From Candidatus Thioglobus sp. (lineage in GTDB: Bacteria > Pseudomonadota > Gammaproteobacteria > PS1 > Pseudothioglobaceae), in assembly GCA_012964205.1 (NCBI GenBank), contig DTUI01000029.1, positions 1 through 47,445 of the forward strand: 47,445 nucleotides of DNA. Reading direction: 5' to 3'. This document shows positions 29,426-38,305 of this stretch, in pieces. Below the pieces are notes generated by a model, which saw only the letters and a list, made by a program, of their open reading frames with translations, was not told where the DNA came from and searched no databases. Position numbers and translations under genes: made by a program. Position 1 is the first letter of the stretch. Each line of letters opens with the position of its first letter.

Positions 29426-29492
29426 ACACTACATATAGTGTTAATAAAAGATAACTGCAACTAAATATAGTGTGTTTTGCCTTTTTTTGCAA
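29426..29492 (-). promoter_or_regulatory. nrdA promoter with two NrdR boxes
   Basis: Box 1 (29426-29441) reads ACACTACATATAGTGT, a near-perfect palindrome of the NrdR consensus. Box 2 (29458-29473) reads CAACTAAATATAGTGT and matches 13 of 16 positions of the idealised site. The boxes lie 32 bp apart, three helical turns, as in known NrdR operators. On the minus strand a -35 TTGCAA (29487-29492) and a -10 TATATT (29464-29469) are separated by 17 bp, and the -10 falls inside box 2. Binding of the repressor would block polymerase. nrdR itself is not in this window. Confidence 0.9.
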
Positions 29493-29701
29493 GGGGTGTG
29501 TTTGTCATAAATAGCTCAAAATCACAAAACATATTGATACAAAAGGGATTGCGAGAATGAAAATAAATGAAAATAATTTCAGCAAATGTAGCGTGTAAAT
29601 ATCATTAATTTATAATGCCATAATATTACTTTTTTCTAATAAAAAGCGTAAAGCCTTATAGGCCAATAGTTGGGGTCAAAATACAAAAAAATCTATTTTT
29701 A
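29493..29701. other. Intergenic region between the nrd promoter and the end of the fatty-acid operon
   Basis: About 200 AT-rich bases. No RNA gene, no convincing open frame and no GC-rich hairpin are seen. A very short inverted repeat GCC-TTATA-GGC occurs near 29653-29663, too small to call a terminator for the fatty-acid operon. Confidence 0.4.
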
Positions 29702-31300
29702 TTAATTATTTAATAATCTCTTAATAATTTTTCCGTCAGTAGATTTTGGCAATGATTCAACCCACTCAATTTTTTTTGGAATTTTATAATGAGCAAGATG
29801 TTTTTTGCAGTGATTAATAAGCGACTTTTTCTTAAGTGTTGAGTCTGATTTTTTAACAACAAAAGCCTTGATAGTTTGGCCACTAACCTTGTGATCAATA
29901 CCAACACAGGCAGACTCTAAAACATCTGGGTGCTGATCCAATACTTGCTCTACATTACACGGGTAAACATTAAATCCTGAAACAATAACCATATCTTTCA
30001 CCCGATCAACAATAACAATTCGGCCATGTTCATCTAAATAACCTAAGTCACCACTAAGAAAATAACCATCTATGGTAAAAACTTTTTTGTTCAGCTCCTC
30101 TCTGTGCCAATATGATTTCATTACCTGAGGGCCTTTAATGCCAATTTCGCCAATTTTATTGGCCTTTAGTTTATTTAATTTTGGATCAAAAATTTTAATC
30201 TTAGTATCGATCAAAGGCCTTCCAACAGATCCACTAAATTCACTTGTTTGAGAATCTTCAACACTAACAACAGGTGAGCATTCACTCAGTCCATACCCTT
30301 GCAAGATAGGCATTCCAACTACTAGCTGCCATTGGTCTGACGTTTTTTTATCTAGCGGCATTCCCCCTGATACGGTCAACTTTAAATTTGAAAAGTTAAT
30401 TTTTTTAAAGTCTTTGTGTCGAATCAATACATTGAACAGTGTATTTACGCCAGTAATCACACTAATATTGTATTCTTTAATTGGTTTAATTAATTGTTTA
30501 ATATTCCTTGGGTTAAGCACCAATACATTGGTGCCCTTGATATGCATAAATAACAAGAAATTAACGCTTAACGCAAAGACATGATAAAGTGGCAGGGCGG
30601 TTAAGATAATGCTATCACTATTGATATCCTCTGGGAGCCAGTGCTCAAGTTGATTAATATTGGCTAAAATATTAGAATGCCTTAAGGTTGCAGGTTTGGG
30701 GGTTCCACTTGTCCCTCCAGTATATTGTAACAAGGCTATTTTGTTTTTAAATCTTCCAGTCTTAGGCTTGTTAGAATAATTACCAACTATATGGTTTAGC
30801 GTCGCATACTTAAACTGTGAGTATTTTTGAACTCTAAATGATTTGTCTTTAAGGCAGGTAGTAAAATTTACAATCTGTCGCTTAAAAAATGGTTGAAAAT
30901 CCCCAATACCAACTGTAACAATATATTTTATTTTGGTATCTTTAAGTATAGGAGCAAGTTTTTTATAAAATACCTTGGCAACAATAATCGTACTAACTTG
31001 AGCATCTAAGCATTGTTTCAACAACTCTGTACTCGTGTAAAGCGGATTAATTAATGTCACTGTCCGATCAGCATACCATGCTCCAAAAAGGCTAACAGGT
31101 TGTGCCAAAATATTAGGCATCATAATGCCAACCACGCCTTTATTAACTTGAGATGATAAATAATTTGATAAACAAATACTATGGTTATACAGTTCATCAT
31201 AATGCATTGACTTACCCAAGCCAATCAATGCTGGATGGTCAGGTTTTTTGTAAAACGCCTCATCTAGTATTTGCGTTAAATGTGTCAACTTATTATTCAT
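29702..31300 (-). CDS. Long-chain acyl-CoA synthetase (AMP-forming, FadD-like)
   Basis: An adenylate-forming enzyme that activates a fatty acid with ATP and CoA. The phosphate loop is LLQYTGGTSGTPKPATLRH (about 190-208). GYGLSECSPVVSV is the A5 motif. SGDLGYLDEHGRIVIVDR (A7/A8) is followed by KDMVIVSGFNVYP. KSTDGKIIKR contains the C-terminal catalytic lysine. Length 532 is slightly below E. coli FadD (561). Chain length cannot be deduced. It is the last gene of the five-gene operon and overlaps the thiolase stop by 4 bases. Confidence 0.87.
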   Translation of the reverse strand: MNNKLTHLTQILDEAFYKKPDHPALIGLGKSMHYDELYNHSICLSNYLSSQVNKGVVGIMMPNILAQPVSLFGAWYADRTVTLINPLYTSTELLKQCLDAQVSTIIVAKVFYKKLAPILKDTKIKYIVTVGIGDFQPFFKRQIVNFTTCLKDKSFRVQKYSQFKYATLNHIVGNYSNKPKTGRFKNKIALLQYTGGTSGTPKPATLRHSNILANINQLEHWLPEDINSDSIILTALPLYHVFALSVNFLLFMHIKGTNVLVLNPRNIKQLIKPIKEYNISVITGVNTLFNVLIRHKDFKKINFSNLKLTVSGGMPLDKKTSDQWQLVVGMPILQGYGLSECSPVVSVEDSQTSEFSGSVGRPLIDTKIKIFDPKLNKLKANKIGEIGIKGPQVMKSYWHREELNKKVFTIDGYFLSGDLGYLDEHGRIVIVDRVKDMVIVSGFNVYPCNVEQVLDQHPDVLESACVGIDHKVSGQTIKAFVVKKSDSTLKKKSLINHCKKHLAHYKIPKKIEWVESLPKSTDGKIIKRLLNN

Positions 31301-32481
31301 AGTTTTTCAAAAATACCGGCAGCCCCCATGCCACTACCAATACACATTGTTACCATGCCGTAACGTGTATTAGTTCTTTGTAAATGATGAAGTAGCGTTG
31401 TAGTTCTAATACTTCCAGTCGCACCTAATGGATGGCCCAAGGCAATAGCTCCCCCCAAAGGGTTAACAATAGCTGGATCTAGTTTCAATTCTCGAATAAT
31501 AGCTAGACTTTGGGCGGCAAAGGCTTCGTTAAGCTCAATGTGGCCAATGTCATGCTGCTTAAGCCCACATTGTGTCAATATTTTTGGAATGGCCAAGACT
31601 GGACCTATTCCCATTATTTTAGGATCGACACCACTTACCGCATAACCAACAAACCGTGCCATTGGTGTTAAATCAAAACGCTTGAGTGCTTTTTCACTAC
31701 ATAGCAAAATAGCGCTAGCACCATCGCTCATTTGTGAGCTATTGCCCGCGGTAACTGATCCTTGGTGATTAAATACAGGTTTCAATTTTTCCAGCTGCTC
31801 AATTGAAGTGTTAAATCTAATGCCTTCATCCATAGATACAATATTAGATTGATGTGTTGCTTTTTGTAACTCTAAATTGTAAGATTTGGTGATAACGTTG
31901 TAGGGCTTTATTTCATCTTTAAAATAATTTTGCTCAACTGCATTAATGGCTTTTAGATGAGATTCAAAAGCAAAACGATCTTGCGAATCTCTATCGATAT
32001 GATATTTATTAGCCACCAACTCAGCAGTAGCACCCATGCCGTAGGCAAGGCCCACATTATCTGTCTTAAAAACTTTGATATTAAAAGCAGGATGATGCCC
32101 CATCATTGGAATCATGCTCATTGACTCAACACCCCCAGCTACCATTACATCCGCCTCACCTAAACGAATTCGGTCAGCTGCATAGGCGATAGACTGTAGA
32201 CCTGAGGCACAAAAACGATTCACTGTCACGCCAGGGACTGAATGAGGGTAATTTGCGAGTAAAGCAGAGATTCTAGCAACATTAAGACCTTGTTCAGCCT
32301 CTGGCATTGCACAGCCAATAATAACATCATCGATTGTGCTAGGATCAATACTTGGGCTGTCCTCCAACAAAGAGCTTAAAACAAAGCTAAGTAAATCATC
32401 AGGACGAATTTTTTTAAAGACACCACCGGCCTTACCAACAGGGGTTCTAACACTATTAACAATGTAGACTGTTTCTGACAT
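31297..32481 (-). CDS. Acetyl-CoA C-acyltransferase (thiolase, FadA-like)
   Basis: Thiolase cleaves 3-ketoacyl-CoA to acetyl-CoA and a shortened acyl-CoA. The nucleophile is Cys91 in VNRFCASGLQSIAYAADR. The other active-site motifs are NPLGGAIALGHPLGATGS and VTMCIGSGMGAAGIFE, which hold the catalytic His and the second Cys. NEAFAAQ is also present. The position next to acyl-CoA dehydrogenase and hydroxyacyl-CoA dehydrogenase supports a degradative role rather than acetoacetyl-CoA synthesis. 394 residues, one base from the upstream gene. Confidence 0.93.
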   Translation of the reverse strand: MSETVYIVNSVRTPVGKAGGVFKKIRPDDLLSFVLSSLLEDSPSIDPSTIDDVIIGCAMPEAEQGLNVARISALLANYPHSVPGVTVNRFCASGLQSIAYAADRIRLGEADVMVAGGVESMSMIPMMGHHPAFNIKVFKTDNVGLAYGMGATAELVANKYHIDRDSQDRFAFESHLKAINAVEQNYFKDEIKPYNVITKSYNLELQKATHQSNIVSMDEGIRFNTSIEQLEKLKPVFNHQGSVTAGNSSQMSDGASAILLCSEKALKRFDLTPMARFVGYAVSGVDPKIMGIGPVLAIPKILTQCGLKQHDIGHIELNEAFAAQSLAIIRELKLDPAIVNPLGGAIALGHPLGATGSIRTTTLLHHLQRTNTRYGMVTMCIGSGMGAAGIFEKL

Positions 32482-32482
32482 A

Positions 32483-34867
32483 TTAATTCCTTAACAGCTT
32501 GTGTTTAATCAACATATGCTCAATCCTATCTTGCGTTTTTTGCAACTTCAACAGCTCGATAAAATGAGCTTTTTCTAAATCTAATAAATATTGACTATCA
32601 ACCACAGTGTTGGCATCGAGTTCACTACCACAAAGAGCATCTGCAATTTTTTGTGCAATTAATTCATCATGTTCGGAAATAAAGCCACCAACCTTCATAT
32701 TGGTCAATTGTGCTAATATGTTAGCTTTTGCAGTAACACCACCAACTTTAAAGGTTTGATATAGATCTTCTGGACGATATTGCCCATCAATCATAATTTG
32801 CGCCTGCATCTTAGCAAAATATAATAACTCTAGTCGTTGTGCAACAATAACATCCTGCTGATCTAAATATCCCATATCAACAGCTAATCGTGCACTTTTA
32901 GATACTTTGGCCAACCCGATTTGCTCAAAATATTGACTCAATGCAGTAAAACTATCTTTTCTAGCTGCCGCTCGTCTAGCCATCTCTTTACAACCGCCAC
33001 CCGCAGGAATTAGTCCAACACCCATCTCTACTAAACCAATATAACTTTCTGTATGAGCTACTCGACGATTACAATGCATCAGCAATTCACAGCCGCCACC
33101 CAATGCCAAACCCTCAACTGCTGCAATAGTTGGAATTTTGCTGTATTTAAGTGACATTAGAGTTTTCTGCAATAATTCAATTACTTCATTGATAGGCCTT
33201 AAATCATCAATATTTGGTAAATTAGGTTTAAATAGTTGCCAGGCTTTTTTCTTAAACTTAGTATATAAATTTTGATGATCTATCATTCCTAATTTAGCAC
33301 CAGCAACAATCTCATATAAATTAGCGCCTGCACAAAAAGGAGCGCTATCTTGCCATAAAATCATGGCTTTAAACTCTTGTTCGGAAATTTTTATGGCTTG
33401 TTGTAGTGATTCAATCATTTCTAAATTCAAAGTATGTAACTTGGTTTTTAAACTAAAGACCGTAATACCATCATTCTCATGAAAGAATTTAACTGAATCA
33501 TTTTCAAAAATAATCTGTTCTTGCCTATTTTGACGCTCGCCCATTAGCGAAGGACGATACAGTTGGCGATCATAAACCGGATGATTAGAATAAGGAATAA
33601 ATTTGTTCTCACTAGGCGAATACGCACCATCATCAGTATAAAAGCTTGACAAGTTGTTAATCCAAGGAGGTAATGACATGGCTGGATCATCTTCTAAGAA
33701 TAAATTTAATGAAGACTGAATGCCATTAGCTTGCCATAATTCAAAAATCCCCACTTCCCAGCCAAAACCCCAGCGCAGCGCCCAATCAATATCTCTAGTT
33801 GAGATCGCAATCGTTTGTAAGTGATAAGCACTATAAAGACAAGTGTCTTTAATCACTGAATAAAGAAACTGCGATTGAGGGTGTTGATTAGCTCTAAGCT
33901 TGGCAATCCATAGGGAGCTATCTGTTTTTAAAATAGATTTAACGGAAGAATCAATCTCATAGTTAGCTTTGATATAATTTTTATCATCTATTTGATAAAC
34001 TTGAATTTCACCATTCTCTTTTTTATAAATACCAGTCTTGGTTTTTTCACCCAGTGCATGTTGTTTTAACAATCGATCTAACCACTGAGGACTTTTAAAA
34101 TAAGCGCGCCAAGGGTCTTCTTCAAGCATATGATAAAATTGATTTAAAACATGATTTAAAATGTCTAATCCAACTAGATCAGCCGTTCTAAAAGTTGCGC
34201 TTTTTGGTCGTTTTAATTGAGTCCCTGTCAAGGCATCAACCGTATCAAAATTAAGATTTAGTCTATTAGCATGATAGATACAAGTTGCTATAGAAAAAAC
34301 CCCAATACGATTAGCAACAAAGCCAGGCTCGTCCTTAGCATAGAGAATATTTTTACCTAGTTCTGAGGTAAAAAAACCTTCTAGCTGGTCTAATATTTTA
34401 GTATCAGTTTGTTTGGTTGGTATTAACTCAACCAGAGGCATATAACGTGGTGGATTAAAAAAATGGATGCCACAGAATTGATTCTTAAATTTACCTAAAT
34501 TCTCTCCAATTTGTTCAATGTTCAAACTAGATGTATTGGTTGACAAAACAACACTAGCAGATAAATAAGGAATCACCTTAATAAAGAGATCTTGTTTGGC
34601 GCTTAAATTCTCAACAATTGCCTCAATAACCAAATCACACTCTTTTAATTTAGCCAAATCATTTTCAAAAGAAGCTGGATAAATCCAAGATTGTTGAGAG
34701 GGATGGGTGAACGCCTCAGGTTTTAAGTTTTTGATATTATTTAAATCATCTTTAACATGAGATGCAAAACCAAACAACAAAGTAGGGATGTTTGCATTGG
34801 CAAATACAGCTGCAATTTGTGCACCCATCGTCCCACTGCCTAAAATACCAACCTTGTTAATCTTCAT
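32483..34867 (-). CDS. 3-hydroxyacyl-CoA dehydrogenase / enoyl-CoA hydratase bifunctional protein (FadN-like domain order)
   Basis: The N-terminal half is a hydroxyacyl-CoA dehydrogenase. It shows the NAD loop GILGSGTMGAQIAAVFA (8-24), then STNTSSLNIEQI and GIHFFNPPRYMPLVELI, followed by KDEPGFVANRIG. The C-terminal part (from about 460) is a crotonase-fold hydratase: WQDSAPFCAGANLYE, EGLALGGGCELLMHCNRR, and GLVEMGVGLIPAGGG. The order dehydrogenase-then-hydratase is that of FadN in Bacillus, opposite to E. coli FadB/FadJ. It catalyses the middle two steps of beta-oxidation. 794 residues; its ATG overlaps the end of the acyl-CoA dehydrogenase gene by 11 bases. Confidence 0.92.
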   Translation of the reverse strand: MKINKVGILGSGTMGAQIAAVFANANIPTLLFGFASHVKDDLNNIKNLKPEAFTHPSQQSWIYPASFENDLAKLKECDLVIEAIVENLSAKQDLFIKVIPYLSASVVLSTNTSSLNIEQIGENLGKFKNQFCGIHFFNPPRYMPLVELIPTKQTDTKILDQLEGFFTSELGKNILYAKDEPGFVANRIGVFSIATCIYHANRLNLNFDTVDALTGTQLKRPKSATFRTADLVGLDILNHVLNQFYHMLEEDPWRAYFKSPQWLDRLLKQHALGEKTKTGIYKKENGEIQVYQIDDKNYIKANYEIDSSVKSILKTDSSLWIAKLRANQHPQSQFLYSVIKDTCLYSAYHLQTIAISTRDIDWALRWGFGWEVGIFELWQANGIQSSLNLFLEDDPAMSLPPWINNLSSFYTDDGAYSPSENKFIPYSNHPVYDRQLYRPSLMGERQNRQEQIIFENDSVKFFHENDGITVFSLKTKLHTLNLEMIESLQQAIKISEQEFKAMILWQDSAPFCAGANLYEIVAGAKLGMIDHQNLYTKFKKKAWQLFKPNLPNIDDLRPINEVIELLQKTLMSLKYSKIPTIAAVEGLALGGGCELLMHCNRRVAHTESYIGLVEMGVGLIPAGGGCKEMARRAAARKDSFTALSQYFEQIGLAKVSKSARLAVDMGYLDQQDVIVAQRLELLYFAKMQAQIMIDGQYRPEDLYQTFKVGGVTAKANILAQLTNMKVGGFISEHDELIAQKIADALCGSELDANTVVDSQYLLDLEKAHFIELLKLQKTQDRIEHMLIKHKLLRN

Positions 34868-37196
34868 AATCGTCCACCATTAATATTTTTCGACGCAACT
34901 TAGTTAAACGTAATAGCAGCTGCTGATCATCGATATTAATTAGCTGCCTATCTAATAGCACATCAATGGCTTCAAAACTATCAACATATCCAACTCTTTT
35001 ATAAACCTTTTCAGCCTCTAGTGCAAGTATATAGGCTTGATCTAATTCATCTAATGCACTATGTTTTGCATACATCACATTACTTGTAAGCGTATCTTTT
35101 AAGTTGGAATCATTAATCAATTGATTAATTACCTTATCCTGTAGTTTGATACTGGGAAACGTCTGTTTAATGCCTCTAGGCAAGATAACCCACTTAAATA
35201 TTGATGAATAATTTAATTGATCACAAATATCACTAAGCAAAACTTGCGACTGGTGAATTTGTTTTTGTAAAGTCCACTTAACAAGATTGTCAAACTCATT
35301 GCCTAGCACTTGATGATATCTCAGCAAAGTTGAAACACCGTACATTTTTATCAATAAGTCCGAAAACATTCCGTTAACACTCTCTTGAAATTTAATTTTT
35401 GCACCAAATTTAATTAATGCAATTTCAACCAGAAAAGAAAAACTAGCACTTAAGGTGGCAAGTTGTTGGTAGCCATGTTTTTCAAAACCTTTGGTATTTT
35501 TAGGAGTCTTAGCAAGGCGACCAACGCTTAATTGCAAAACAAAACCTTTGATTTTTACACTGATAAGGTGAGCTAAGTGGCGACCTGATAATTGGTTGAA
35601 CAATGTCAAATCTTTTTTTTCTAAACTCGCCATTTCATCTCTTAAAAAAGGATGACAGCGCATTAAACCTTGTCCAAAAATAATCATGGATCGAGTTAGT
35701 ATGTTGGCACCTTCAACAGTGATAGCTATAGGGATTGCTTGATAAAGATCAGACAAATAGTTGCGCTGTCCAAGCATCACTGTCTTGCCACCATGGATGT
35801 CCATTGCTCGATTAATGTTGGTTCGTAATAATTCAGTATGATGGTATTTTAAAATTGCAGAACTCACTGAAGGGTTAAGCCCTTGGTCGAGTAAGTCTAA
35901 ATGGAAGTTACTCATAGCTTTCATGATTAAAGTGTCTGCAGCCATAGATACCAACTGTTCTGAAATTCCTTGAAATCGATATAGTGATTGTTTAAACTGC
36001 TTCCTAATCAAAGCATACTCAAGCGAGGTTTTAAGACCCAGCTCAACACCCGCTAATGACAATGAAGGTAATGATATGCCACGACCTAAGGAGAGTGATT
36101 CCATTAACATCAACCAACCTTGGCCAATCATTGCTTGGCCACCAATAACGGCAGACATTGGAATAAACACATCTTTTCCTTGGTGTGGGCCATTACTAAA
36201 ATTAGAACCAATAGGGTGATGATAACGACCAATACTTACACCTTTAAGAGAGCTATCAACCAAAGCACAAGTGATACCCAAATCTGACTGGGTGCCAATT
36301 AAGTTTTCAGGATCATAGGTTTTAAAAGCAAGGCCGATAAGTGTTGCGATTGGTGCAAGAGTGGTATAGCGCTTATCCCAATTGAGACGAATTCCTAAAA
36401 CATTATCACCGTTATGTATTTGCTGACAAATCACACCAGAATCGATCATAGCCCCAGCATCTGATCCCGCTTCAGTGGAAGTTAATGCAAAACAAGGAAT
36501 ATGAACACCAGTGGCTAGTTTCGGCAATAAATCTTTTTTTTGTTCATCTGTACCATAATGCAAAATTAATTCAGCCGGACCTAAGGAATTAGGAACCATA
36601 ACAGTCACTGCTAAAGAAATGTTGCAGCTAGATAATTGAGTCAAAATTTTTGAATGCGCCTGTGCAGAAAAGTCAAGCCCTCCATATTTTTTAGGAATAT
36701 TAAGAGACCAAAATCCTGCTGATTTGATTTGATCTAACGTCTTATCTGACAAGCCAAATTGATTGAAAGTGTCACAAAGTAAAGGTACTTTATTATGGAT
36801 AAAATCATTTTCTATAGGATTTAACAACTTGGTTTTAATATTTAATAATTTATGCCAATCAAGCTGATTAATAAACAACTGCTTTTCCCAATAAGTGTCA
36901 CCACACTCTATTGCCACTCTCTCAGTATCGCTGAGAGAAAATTTGGCTTTATTCGCAAAACGGGAGACAATAGGCTTAATTAGTAATAGCCTAATAAAGG
37001 CAATAGATAAAACCAAATTAATAAATAATAGAATAAATCCTATTATCCAAATAGCCAAGTGATTTAACCCCAGGGCAATAAGAAGGTAAAGTGTTGAAAC
37101 TGAGAAAATAAGGACAAAAAGATGCAAATACCGTTCATATCGAGAAAATAGAACGGCTAAGCCAATAACCAATGCTGCATAATAAATGAGAAGCAT
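34857..37196 (-). CDS. FadE-type acyl-CoA dehydrogenase with membrane anchor
   Basis: Acyl-CoA dehydrogenase performs the first oxidation of beta-oxidation and passes electrons to a flavoprotein acceptor. Hydrophobic segments at about 1-18, 24-45 and 48-75 form a membrane anchor, as in E. coli FadE. The dehydrogenase core follows: PKKYGGLDFSAQAHSKIL, CFALTSTEAGSDAGAM, and MDIHGGKTVMLGQRNYLS. The C-terminal region (GRHLAHLISVKIKGFV onward) corresponds to the FadE-specific extension. Length 779 against 814 in E. coli. A weak hairpin separates it from the reductase gene 36 bases upstream. Confidence 0.92.
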   Translation of the reverse strand: MLLIYYAALVIGLAVLFSRYERYLHLFVLIFSVSTLYLLIALGLNHLAIWIIGFILLFINLVLSIAFIRLLLIKPIVSRFANKAKFSLSDTERVAIECGDTYWEKQLFINQLDWHKLLNIKTKLLNPIENDFIHNKVPLLCDTFNQFGLSDKTLDQIKSAGFWSLNIPKKYGGLDFSAQAHSKILTQLSSCNISLAVTVMVPNSLGPAELILHYGTDEQKKDLLPKLATGVHIPCFALTSTEAGSDAGAMIDSGVICQQIHNGDNVLGIRLNWDKRYTTLAPIATLIGLAFKTYDPENLIGTQSDLGITCALVDSSLKGVSIGRYHHPIGSNFSNGPHQGKDVFIPMSAVIGGQAMIGQGWLMLMESLSLGRGISLPSLSLAGVELGLKTSLEYALIRKQFKQSLYRFQGISEQLVSMAADTLIMKAMSNFHLDLLDQGLNPSVSSAILKYHHTELLRTNINRAMDIHGGKTVMLGQRNYLSDLYQAIPIAITVEGANILTRSMIIFGQGLMRCHPFLRDEMASLEKKDLTLFNQLSGRHLAHLISVKIKGFVLQLSVGRLAKTPKNTKGFEKHGYQQLATLSASFSFLVEIALIKFGAKIKFQESVNGMFSDLLIKMYGVSTLLRYHQVLGNEFDNLVKWTLQKQIHQSQVLLSDICDQLNYSSIFKWVILPRGIKQTFPSIKLQDKVINQLINDSNLKDTLTSNVMYAKHSALDELDQAYILALEAEKVYKRVGYVDSFEAIDVLLDRQLINIDDQQLLLRLTKLRRKILMVDDYED

Positions 37197-37210
37197 GGTT
37201 CTATCATAAC

Positions 37211-37241
37211 CCTATTTACAGCAAAAAAAATGCTAAATAGG
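37211..37241 (-). other. Weak AU-rich hairpin between reductase stop and acyl-CoA dehydrogenase start
   Basis: CCTATTT and AAATAGG pair (7 bp), extended by AGC/GCT after a small bulge, with a loop that reads mostly T on the transcript. It overlaps the stop codon of the reductase. It lacks a T-run after the stem, so it is not a standard terminator. It might be an RNA processing or stabilising element. Confidence 0.3.
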
Positions 37242-38240
37242 AGAGGCGATTAGTTGTGATTCGTCCAAGCCATTATCAAGTAGCAATTCACCTAAATATA
37301 TCAAAACTTCAGCCGGAGCGGAAATGTAGAGTTCAGATTGGTTAATCACTTTATGGTCTAACGAATCATAAATCTGTTTAGCTACCTTATGGCAATCATT
37401 TTTACTAGATCGATCAAAATCACACGCAATGGTTTTATAATGATACTCATCCATCACCGCACGCCAAGATTGTGCGTAGTTATCAAAATAGGGTGAAGGT
37501 TCGGTAGCAGGATAAGCCCAATAAAAATAAACAGGATTGGTCATTTCCAAAGAAAATGCATGTTCGGCTAAACTTCTAATAGGGGCAAAGCCACCATCCC
37601 AAGCAATGAAAACCATTGGCTTGGCGGATGTTTCTTTTAGTACAAACATGCCTTTTGGGCCTACTAACTCAACCTTTGCCTTTGCCTTTAGTTTTTTAGA
37701 GAAAATTTCTTGTGAAAATTTATCAATATTAAGATTTCGAATATGAAACTCTAATTCCATACCGTGACAAGGGCAAGAGGCGATAGGGTAGCGAGAAACA
37801 ACACCTTTAAAACTCAATTCCACATCTTGACCGGCCATAAACTGCAGGGTTTGAGATCTTGGCGTTCTTAGATTGACAATCGCCATATCATCGTTAATAA
37901 AGCGAATATCTTTAATTTTAGTTTGAATACTTTGAATGGGAATTGATCGAACATCGCCAATTAAATCAAGCTCGAGCTTGATATCTGAACGCGGCGCATG
38001 ACAACACGTCAAGAATTCTTTATTATCTATTTCACTAGTAGAGAGTGAATAATCATGATGTTTTATTTTTTTTATCTCACCCTCAATAAGTTTTGCCTTG
38101 CAAGTACCGCACGTACCATTGCTACATTTATAGTTAATAGCTAAACCATGGCGCAGACCACCTTCAAGAATTGAATCATTCTCTGGGCATTCAAAATTCT
38201 GCTTATTATTCAGTTGAATATTAAAAATCTGATTAGACAT
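37233..38240 (-). CDS. 2Fe-2S ferredoxin-flavin reductase heading the fatty-acid operon
   Basis: The N-terminal plant-type ferredoxin domain has CSNGTCGTC ligands and a late Cys in FLTCCHAP. The FAD domain has SRYPIASCPCHGMELEFHIRN in place of the RxYS/T motif. The nucleotide domain has VFIAWDGGFAPIRSLAEHA where a GGxGxxP motif is expected, and ends without the usual CGP motif (SAPAEVLIYLGE). Such reductases feed electrons from NAD(P)H to oxygenases or other redox partners. Here the partner is unknown. Two further in-frame ATGs lie 9 and 30 bases upstream; the start giving MSNQIFNIQ is preferred, because homologous domains begin that way. It is divergent from the dsrE-like gene across 65 bp. 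Confidence 0.82.
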   Translation of the reverse strand: MSNQIFNIQLNNKQNFECPENDSILEGGLRHGLAINYKCSNGTCGTCKAKLIEGEIKKIKHHDYSLSTSEIDNKEFLTCCHAPRSDIKLELDLIGDVRSIPIQSIQTKIKDIRFINDDMAIVNLRTPRSQTLQFMAGQDVELSFKGVVSRYPIASCPCHGMELEFHIRNLNIDKFSQEIFSKKLKAKAKVELVGPKGMFVLKETSAKPMVFIAWDGGFAPIRSLAEHAFSLEMTNPVYFYWAYPATEPSPYFDNYAQSWRAVMDEYHYKTIACDFDRSSKNDCHKVAKQIYDSLDHKVINQSELYISAPAEVLIYLGELLLDNGLDESQLIASPI

Positions 38241-38305
38241 ATTTGCCATTATAAAGAGTAAGAGATACAATGATTACCGAACAAGCAAAGATAAGGTGTT
38301 AATAC

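Noticed and set aside
29653-29663. A terminator for the fatty-acid operon at a GCC/GGC inverted repeat.
   Set aside because: A three-base GC stem without a following T-run is too weak.
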